From: JAYOFM01 sp038117225
GTDB lineage: Bacteria; Pseudomonadota; Alphaproteobacteria; Rhodospirillales; Casp-alpha2
DNA length: 64,000 bases
Direction of reading: 5' to 3'
Assembly: GCA_038117225.1 (NCBI GenBank)
Contig: JAYOFM010000003.1
Location: 18,115 to 82,114 of the forward strand
The translations under genes and the position numbers were made by a program. Of this stretch, positions 58,417 to 64,000 are shown piece after piece. The notes below the pieces were generated by a model. The model made no database searches, had not been told where the DNA came from, and worked only from the letters and a program-made list of their open reading frames with translations. How positions within the stretch are numbered: the first letter of the stretch is position 1; each line of letters opens with the position of its first letter.

Positions 58417-59136
58417 ATGGAAAATGATCTGATGCAAGCGGCCGGCATCGCCGGATCGGCTGGTGAATACTCCATGCTGGCGCTGTTTCAACGCGCCGAT
58501 CTGGTGGTCAAATCGGTAATCGCGGTGTTGCTAATCGCATCGCTGTGGTGTTGGGCGATTATCTTCGAAAAGCTATTCAGCCTGCGCAGACTGAATAAGC
58601 GCTCGAACGAATTCGAAACCGAGTTCTGGTCCGGCAGATCCCTCGACGATCTGTTCGAACGTATCGGCCCGCAGCCGCGCGATCCGATGGCCGCCGTGTT
58701 CGTGGCGGCGATGCGGGAATGGCGGCGCACCCCCGGCGGCGGCATCGGTGAAAGCGTGCGCGCCAGTCTCGCCGATCGGATCGACCGGGTCATGCACATC
58801 ACCCTGTCGAGGGAAATGGATCGCGCTGAACGTTACATGACGTTCCTCGCGACCACGGGCGCGACGGCGCCGTTCATCGGATTGTTCGGCACTGTCTGGG
58901 GAATCATGCACAGCTTCCAGGCCATCGCGGTATCGAAGAACACCAATCTCGCCGTTGTCGCGCCGGGTATCGCCGAGGCTTTGTTCGCCACCGCCTTGGG
59001 ATTGCTGGCGGCGATCCCCGCCGTTATCGCCTATAACAAAATGTCGCGTGATCTGGATCGCTATGCCGGCCGGCTGGAAAGTTTCGCCGGCGAATTCTCG
59101 GCGATCCTGTCACGCGAAATGGACAACAAGGGCTAG
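58417..59136 (+). CDS. tolQ: TolQ proton-channel subunit
   Basis: 239 residues, three membrane segments: about 27-47 (VVKSVIAVLLIASLWCW), a second near 146-170 (TFLATTGATAPFIGLFGTVWG) and a third near 184-205 (LFATALGLLAAIPAVI). The GTVWGIMHSF signature is present. Energises TolA with TolR. Starts 91 bp after ybgC; GAGAG lies before the ATG. Confidence 0.94.
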   Translation: MENDLMQAAGIAGSAGEYSMLALFQRADLVVKSVIAVLLIASLWCWAIIFEKLFSLRRLNKRSNEFETEFWSGRSLDDLFERIGPQPRDPMAAVFVAAMREWRRTPGGGIGESVRASLADRIDRVMHITLSREMDRAERYMTFLATTGATAPFIGLFGTVWGIMHSFQAIAVSKNTNLAVVAPGIAEALFATALGLLAAIPAVIAYNKMSRDLDRYAGRLESFAGEFSAILSREMDNKG

Positions 59137-59141
59137 CCGGG

Positions 59142-59663
59142 ATGGTCGTCGCCCTGCGTCGCAACGGGAACAACACCGGTCGTTTCGGCCGTTCCAAATC
59201 CCGCCCCATGAGCGAAATCAACGTGACACCCTTCGTCGACGTGATGCTGGTGTTGCTGGTTATTTTCATGGTCACGGCGCCGTTATTGACCGTCGGCGTG
59301 CAAGTCGATCTGCCGCAATCCAAGGCCAAGGCGATCCCCGGCGACGACGAACCCTTGGCCATCTCGGTCAAGGCCGATGGTTCGGTGTGGTTGATGGAAA
59401 CGGCGATCACCGTGGACGCCCTGGTGCCGCGGCTCAATGCCATTACCGGCGCCAATCCCGATGTTCGCGTATTCATCCGTGGTGACGCCGCCATCAACTA
59501 TGGCCGCGTCATGGAGGTTATGGGGTTAGTCAACGCCGCCGGCTATCGCCGGGTCGCCCTGGTCGGCCAGCCGGTGAAGGGTAAGGCCAAGGCAAAACCG
59601 AAACCGAAACCGAAACCCAAGAATAGCGACGCCACGCCGACCACCAAGTCCGGCGGGCAGTGA
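59142..59663 (+). CDS. tolR: TolR
   Basis: 173 residues. Single membrane span (31-48) with the channel Asp D33 in PFVDVMLVLLVIFMV. Periplasmic ExbD-type domain follows. The C-terminal tail KGKAKAKPKPKPKPK is a Lys-Pro repeat not usual for TolR and resembles tails in other proteins of this window. Confidence 0.92.
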   Translation: MVVALRRNGNNTGRFGRSKSRPMSEINVTPFVDVMLVLLVIFMVTAPLLTVGVQVDLPQSKAKAIPGDDEPLAISVKADGSVWLMETAITVDALVPRLNAITGANPDVRVFIRGDAAINYGRVMEVMGLVNAAGYRRVALVGQPVKGKAKAKPKPKPKPKNSDATPTTKSGGQ

Positions 59664-59670
59664 GGCGGGA

Positions 59671-60726
59671 ATGGGTAAGGGCTTCGTGCTGTCGCTGTTG
59701 TTTCACGTCGGCATTGTCGCCTTTTCCTTGATCGGTCTGCCACGGCTGAGTGATCCGCCGCCGCTGATCGAGACCGTTATTCCCGTGGAATTTCTCGAAC
59801 TGGCCGAGGTGACATCGCAAACCTCGATCCCGGAAGCGCCGGTACTACCCAAACCGGAACCGAAGCCCGAACCGAAACCGGAGCCTGTCGCGAAATCCGA
59901 ACCGGTACCGGAACCCGAGCCGAAACCGGAACCCGAACCGGTACTGGAACCCGTTGCTGCCCCGGAACCGCCGCCGACTCCGGAACCCGATCCCACGCCG
60001 CCGGCGCCGGAGCCGGAGATCGCCGCACTCCCGCCCAAACCGGAGCCCGAACCCGAACCGGCACCGGAACCCGAGCCCGAACCGGTCGCCGCGCCCGAAC
60101 CCGAAGCGGACCCCGAACCCGAACCGACGCCGGCCCCGGAACCTAAGGTCGAGGCGAAGCCAGAGGTGCCAAAGATCACGGTGAGCACGAAACCGCGCCG
60201 CAAACCGAAGCCGCCGCCGCGTTTCCAGATTGCCTCGATCATGAAGAGCATCGAGGACGCGAAGAAGAAAAAGCCGAAACCGCCACCGCCCGCCGCGAAG
60301 TCGAAAGAACCAGAGAAAAAACCGGAAAAGAAACCCGAGGAAACCTTCGAGGAGAAGATCGCCCGTGCCTTGCAGCGGCCGAAACCGTCGGCCAAGCCGG
60401 CCAATGTGCTGCCCGTCACCATCAGCGAGGTCGACGTGGTGCGACGTCAATTGCGACCGTGCTGGAATTTGATCGGCGGCGGCAAGGGAGCCGAGGACAT
60501 GATCATATCGGTCGAATTGACCATGAACCCGGATGGCACGGTGCGCCGCGCGCGCGCCGTCGACACGCCGATCTGGTCCGGCAATGATTTTTATACGGCT
60601 TCCCGCGACGCGGCGTTGCGCGCGGTGAACAATCCGCGCTGCCAACCGTTCAGACTGCCAGCCGAAAAATATGTACACTGGCAGCAGATCACTATCGAAT
60701 TTGATCCCAAACGGATGTACCAATGA
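59671..60726 (+). CDS. tolA: TolA with Pro-Glu-rich central domain
   Basis: 351 residues. N-terminal anchor with one membrane span (LSLLFHVGIVAFSLIGL). Residues 60-168 are a Pro-Glu-rich stretch of repeated PEPxPE units where enterobacterial TolA has an Ala/Lys helix; residues 185-235 are Lys/Pro-rich; the last 90 are the globular domain III (EVDVVRRQLRPCWNLIGGGKG). It bridges the inner membrane to Pal. Low-complexity DNA results. Its stop overlaps tolB's ATG. Confidence 0.92.
   Translation: MGKGFVLSLLFHVGIVAFSLIGLPRLSDPPPLIETVIPVEFLELAEVTSQTSIPEAPVLPKPEPKPEPKPEPVAKSEPVPEPEPKPEPEPVLEPVAAPEPPPTPEPDPTPPAPEPEIAALPPKPEPEPEPAPEPEPEPVAAPEPEADPEPEPTPAPEPKVEAKPEVPKITVSTKPRRKPKPPPRFQIASIMKSIEDAKKKKPKPPPPAAKSKEPEKKPEKKPEETFEEKIARALQRPKPSAKPANVLPVTISEVDVVRRQLRPCWNLIGGGKGAEDMIISVELTMNPDGTVRRARAVDTPIWSGNDFYTASRDAALRAVNNPRCQPFRLPAEKYVHWQQITIEFDPKRMYQ
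59848..60174 (+). repeat. low-complexity CCGGAACCC-type coding repeat in tolA
   Basis: Encodes tolA residues 60-168 as tandem two- to six-residue Pro-Glu units with mixed CCG/CCC and GAA/GAG codons, a region prone to slippage and copy-number change. Confidence 0.8.
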
Positions 60727-62087
60727 TTGCTGGAACCATGATGACAGCCTTTACCCGACGATTTTTCCTGGCCGCGCTGATGGGGGTGGTGATATTGGCG
60801 AACGGCTTGGCCTCCGTTCCGGCCTCGGCCGAGCTGCGCATCCGCTTGACCGAAGGCAATGTCAAGCCGATGCCTGTCGCTATTCCCGGGTTTATCGGCA
60901 CGACCCCGCAGGACACGCGGTTCGGCCATGATATCGCCAAGGTCATCGCCGCCGATCTGGAACGCTCGGGTCTGTTCGCGCCCATCGATGCCCGCGCCTT
61001 CGTGCAATCCGCGGCGTCGCTGCATACACTGCCGCGTTTCGGTGATTGGCGGGTGATCAATGCCGAGGCGTTGGTGCAGGGACGCGTTGAAATGGTCGAC
61101 GACGGGCGGCTCCGCGTCGAGTTCCGATTGTGGGACGTGTTCGGCGAACAGCAGATGGTCGGGCTCGCCTATTTTACGATCCCCGATAACTGGCGGCGGG
61201 TCGGGCACATCATCGCCGATGCAATCTTCAAGCGAATCACTGGCGAAAGCGGTTATTTCGACACCCGCATCGTCTACATCGCGGAGAGCGGACCGGCCAA
61301 CAAGCGGATCAAGCGCCTCGCCATTATGGATCAGGACGGTGAAAACCATCGCTTTCTGACCGATGGTTCGTCGCTGGTGCTGACGCCGCGCTTTTCGCCG
61401 ACCCTCCAGGAAATTACCTATCTTTCCTATTACGGCAACCTTCCCCGGGTATACATCTTCAACATCGATACCGGACGCCAGGAAGTGCTTGGTGATTTCC
61501 CCGGCATGACGTTCGCGCCGCGTTTCTCCCCCGACGGCCAGAAGGTTATATTCTCGATGGCGGAGTCGGGAAATTCGGATCTTTACATTATGGATCTGCG
61601 AACACGCGGGGCCAAGCGTTTGACCACCCATTCGGCCATCGATACCTCGCCCAGTCTGTCGCCGGACAACCGCCAGATCGTCTTTAATTCGGATCGGGGC
61701 GGCTCTCAGCAGCTCTACGTGATGGACGCAGACGGCGGCAACGTGCGTCGCATCAGCTTCGGCAAGGGCCGCTATGCGACACCCGTCTGGTCGCCGCGCG
61801 GCGATCTGATCGCCTTCACGAAAATCAAGAGCGGCAGCTTCTTCATCGGCGTCATGCGACCCGACGGGTCGGACGAACGGCTGCTGGCGCAGGACTTTCT
61901 GGTCGAGGCACCGACCTGGGCGCCCAATGGACGGGTGCTGATGTTCTTCCGCCAGAGTCGATCCACGGCGGATGGCAAGGGCGGCCGGGCGCGGCTCTAC
62001 ACCATTGATCTCACCGGACGCAACGAACGGGAAGTCATCACGCCGGTGGACGGATCCGATCCAGCCTGGTCACCGTTGATTCCGTAG
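60723..62087 (+). CDS. tolB: TolB beta-propeller
   Basis: 454 residues from ATG 60723 (ATGA overlap with tolA); ATG 60738 or 60741 are possible. Signal peptide about 1-37 ending ASA. N-terminal domain, then a six-blade propeller with repeats APRFSPDGQKVIFSM, SPSLSPDNRQIVFNSDRGG and TPVWSPRGDLIAFT. Periplasmic partner of Pal. Confidence 0.95.
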   Translation: MIAGTMMTAFTRRFFLAALMGVVILANGLASVPASAELRIRLTEGNVKPMPVAIPGFIGTTPQDTRFGHDIAKVIAADLERSGLFAPIDARAFVQSAASLHTLPRFGDWRVINAEALVQGRVEMVDDGRLRVEFRLWDVFGEQQMVGLAYFTIPDNWRRVGHIIADAIFKRITGESGYFDTRIVYIAESGPANKRIKRLAIMDQDGENHRFLTDGSSLVLTPRFSPTLQEITYLSYYGNLPRVYIFNIDTGRQEVLGDFPGMTFAPRFSPDGQKVIFSMAESGNSDLYIMDLRTRGAKRLTTHSAIDTSPSLSPDNRQIVFNSDRGGSQQLYVMDADGGNVRRISFGKGRYATPVWSPRGDLIAFTKIKSGSFFIGVMRPDGSDERLLAQDFLVEAPTWAPNGRVLMFFRQSRSTADGKGGRARLYTIDLTGRNEREVITPVDGSDPAWSPLIP

Positions 62088-62172
62088 TCACTGAATTCCA
62101 ACGTTTAAGTCGACGTCCGCGCCGACCGAATATTAACAATGTCTGACATGGCACTAATCGCCAAAAAAGGTC

Positions 62173-62199
62173 TTGGATTCAGTGCGTCATACCTATAAG
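62173..62199 (+). promoter_or_regulatory. candidate promoter for pal
   Basis: TTGGAT, 15-base spacer, TATAAG. Spacing is short of the optimum, so it is tentative. The tolB-pal gap of 251 bp would suit a separate promoter. Confidence 0.3.
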
Positions 62200-62338
62200 A
62201 CAGGCCTAGAGGTCGTCGTGGCCCCGGCTGAGGCCGTGCGCGCCGACCAAATGGATTGCCGCGGTTTCCTAAGCGATAAAGCCTTTTGCTAAAAACCGTT
62301 GAAGGATCAGCAACGATCTTCGTCAGGAGTATTGAATT

Positions 62339-62869
62339 ATGCGCGTTAAGTTTCTGGGAATTTTTGCCGCGGTAGCGCTCCTCGCTGCATGCGAAACCGC
62401 GCCGGAACAATCGGCGTCCTCTTCGGGTAGTGGTCAGGCGACGACCTCGTCGGCATCAACCGGTGGTTCGGCCGCCGCGGCGCCCGTCGCTGCCGTCAAG
62501 CCGGGGTCGCAGGAAGATTTGGTCGTCAACGTCGGTGACCGCGTGTTCTTCGATTTTGACCGTTTCGACCTCAAGCCGGCGGCTCGCGCCACGCTTGAAA
62601 AGCAGGCTGCTTGGTTGAAAGCCCATGGGGGTTCGTCGATCGTCGTCGAGGGCCATGCCGATGAACGGGGCACCCGCGAGTACAACTTGGCGCTCGGTGA
62701 GCGTCGCGCCAATTCCGCCAAGGATTACTTGATCGCCCTCGGTATCGCGCCAGCCCGCGTCCGCACCGTGTCCTACGGCAAGGAACGCCCGGTCGCGCTT
62801 GGCTCCAGCGAAGCCGCGTGGGCGCAGAACCGTCGCGCAGTGACGGTCGTCGGCGGCGCCGGCAGCTAA
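62339..62869 (+). CDS. pal: peptidoglycan-associated lipoprotein Pal
   Basis: 176 residues. Lipobox LLAAC with C18 as the lipidation site, a Ser/Thr/Ala linker, then OmpA domain VFFDFDRFDLKPAARATLEKQA, VVEGHADERGTREYNLALGERRA, and RVRTVSYGKERPVA. Outer-membrane end of the Tol-Pal system. Confidence 0.96.
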   Translation: MRVKFLGIFAAVALLAACETAPEQSASSSGSGQATTSSASTGGSAAAAPVAAVKPGSQEDLVVNVGDRVFFDFDRFDLKPAARATLEKQAAWLKAHGGSSIVVEGHADERGTREYNLALGERRANSAKDYLIALGIAPARVRTVSYGKERPVALGSSEAAWAQNRRAVTVVGGAGS

Positions 62870-62897
62870 TTACGCCTAATTCTTGGGTGCTGGTTTC

Positions 62898-62948
62898 AGG
62901 GCGCTTGCTCGCGCGGCTTCGGTCGACATGGGCAAGCGCCCTAATTTT
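62898..62948 (+). terminator. intrinsic terminator after pal
   Basis: AGGGCGCTTGC and GCAAGCGCCCT form a perfect 11-bp stem around a 23-base loop, followed by AATTTT. It separates pal from cpoB partially. Confidence 0.6.
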
Positions 62949-63068
62949 GCCTAGAATGTGGTGCATTGATCATTGACGGCATTCGTCTGGCGCGAATGAC
63001 GGACTGACCGCCCAGCGGCGTAACCGCCCAATGGCTATATCGCCTTGCGTGACTCCGGAGATACGGAC

Positions 63069-64000
63069 ATGGCACCTCGCATCATCCGACACATCTTGAT
63101 GGTCAATGTTCCGATTGTGGCCGTGGCACTGCTTTGCGCCGGGATGCCCTTGGCTCCCGCGTTGGCGCAGAGCGAGTCGCTGCAACCCATGCTCGATCGC
63201 TTGGCGCGCCTGGAACGGGATATTCGCACGCTCAATGTCCAGATCGCGCGTGGTGGCGGTGCGACCACGGGAAGTCAGACAGCGGCGTCCGCGGGCGCCT
63301 CGCTGGCGCCGGGAACACCGGCGGCAGCCCGCCTCGCCGTGCGTCTCGATGGCCTGGAACGGGACCTGCGCGGCGTCACCGGTCGCATCGAGGAACTCAA
63401 CCATCAGATCCTTCAGGTCAATCGGCGCCTCGATAAAATTTCCAATGACCTGGCGTTTCGCCAACCGGGTGGCCAGCCGGCGGGGCAGACGGCGGCGCAC
63501 GATGCCATGAAACCAATGACCACGCCGGTACCCGGCGTATCACCCGCCGAGGCGGCGCGCGAAGCGGCCCGGGCGGCTGGCGTGACCGCGCAGGCCGCCG
63601 CCCCCGTGGCGGCGCCGGCTGAGGTGTCTGACGGCTTGCCGAATCTCGATCAACCGGCTGCTGCCGCCCCAACCGGAACGCCGGCCCCCGCTGGCGGTTC
63701 ATTGGGACGCATCTCACAGGCCGAGATCGACGCCATCCGCGCCAAGCGGAACGCCAAGCGTGCCAAGGCCGGCAAGCCGGTGACGACCGCCGGTGGCGGC
63801 GCAGATGTGACCCAGTTGCCGACGGAAATTACCGAGGCCGCGCCCGCCGGCGGCGACGTGGCCGGATTGCCGGCGGAGGTTGGCGTCGGCGAAACCGGGT
63901 TTCTCGCCGAACTCAGTGACGCCCCGGTGACAGCCGCACCGGCACCGGCACCCGCGCCGGTGGCGCCGCGCGCGGCTCCGGCGGCGGCCTCTCCGACGGC
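63069..64000 (+). CDS. cpoB: tol-pal system protein CpoB/YbgF (3' end outside window)
   Basis: Open from ATG 63069 (GGAG before it) to the right edge, 310 codons. Signal peptide about 1-33 ending ALA-Q. Then coiled-coil segments with LARLERDIRTLNVQI and LDGLERDLRGVTGRIEELNHQILQVN, followed by an Ala/Pro/Gly-rich linker. The TPR domain of CpoB would lie beyond the edge. It coordinates peptidoglycan synthesis with Tol-Pal constriction. The Ala/Pro-rich stretch is long. Confidence 0.88.
   Translation, partial: MAPRIIRHILMVNVPIVAVALLCAGMPLAPALAQSESLQPMLDRLARLERDIRTLNVQIARGGGATTGSQTAASAGASLAPGTPAAARLAVRLDGLERDLRGVTGRIEELNHQILQVNRRLDKISNDLAFRQPGGQPAGQTAAHDAMKPMTTPVPGVSPAEAAREAARAAGVTAQAAAPVAAPAEVSDGLPNLDQPAAAAPTGTPAPAGGSLGRISQAEIDAIRAKRNAKRAKAGKPVTTAGGGADVTQLPTEITEAAPAGGDVAGLPAEVGVGETGFLAELSDAPVTAAPAPAPAPVAPRAAPAAASPT

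Overview
This is a GC-rich chromosomal window from an alphaproteobacterium, probably Rhodospirillales-like. The taxonomic call is inference from gene content and order. The markers are a DUF1013/TrcR cell-cycle regulator, DUF1192, two DUF465 proteins, a DUF4164-zapA pair, a COQ9 homologue, split pntAA/pntAB/pntB, and the block yebC-ruvCAB-ybgC-tolQRAB-pal-cpoB. I saw no phage, insertion sequence, CRISPR array, tRNA or rRNA.

Layout. 1-7.2 kb: a fused indolepyruvate ferredoxin oxidoreductase running off the left edge, a 2-oxoglutarate dioxygenase gene broken by one amber codon, a Cys-rich unknown, a UDP-glucuronate epimerase, a haloacetate-dehalogenase-like hydrolase and a drug/metabolite transporter. 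7.2-13 kb: a fatty acyl-CoA synthetase and an overlapping M3 peptidase / hydrolase / ABC1-kinase operon. 13-19 kb: a YbjQ protein, an atypical cyclase-fold protein, an exporter, RidA, and a GGT-creatinase operon. 19-26 kb: proton-translocating transhydrogenase, a DUF1028 protein, rpsU, def-COQ9, a GFA-fold protein missing one cysteine cluster, and an unknown. 26-31 kb: TPR-methyltransferase, purK, purE, a degenerate GGDEF protein and two DUF465 genes, one of only 55 codons. 31-37 kb: acyl-CoA ligase facing away from prpE-SDR-aminotransferase. 37-43 kb: trcR, quinone oxidoreductase, DUF1192, a small membrane protein, a 349-bp gene-free region with two intrinsic terminators and a CtrA-like box, a thioesterase, an Hsp20 gene with a heat-shock-type promoter and structured leader, and a membrane class III cyclase. 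43-49 kb: rpmE, an MFS exporter, and an uncharacterised three-gene envelope module (secreted OmpA-like protein, MotA/TolQ-like channel, MotB-like coiled-coil stator). 48.5-52 kb: suhB, efp, and gap-unknown-thiE. 52.5-64 kb: DUF4164, zapA, 6S RNA, 5-formyl-THF cyclo-ligase, a YmdB-type phosphoesterase, yebC, ruvCAB and the Tol-Pal operon, running off the right edge.

The genes are mostly housekeeping: central carbon and fatty-acid activation, purine and cofactor synthesis, DNA repair, and envelope integrity. The most unusual signals are: (1) a 14-bp tandem repeat in front of the cyclo-ligase that forms three 5-codon minicistrons, each stop overlapping the next start (ATGA), the last opening the real gene; (2) the motor-like envelope trio; (3) the gene-free region with tandem terminators and a CtrA-like site; (4) the heat-shock promoter plus hairpin leader of the hsp20 gene; and (5) several family members with lost or altered catalytic residues (GGDEF, cyclase, GFA).
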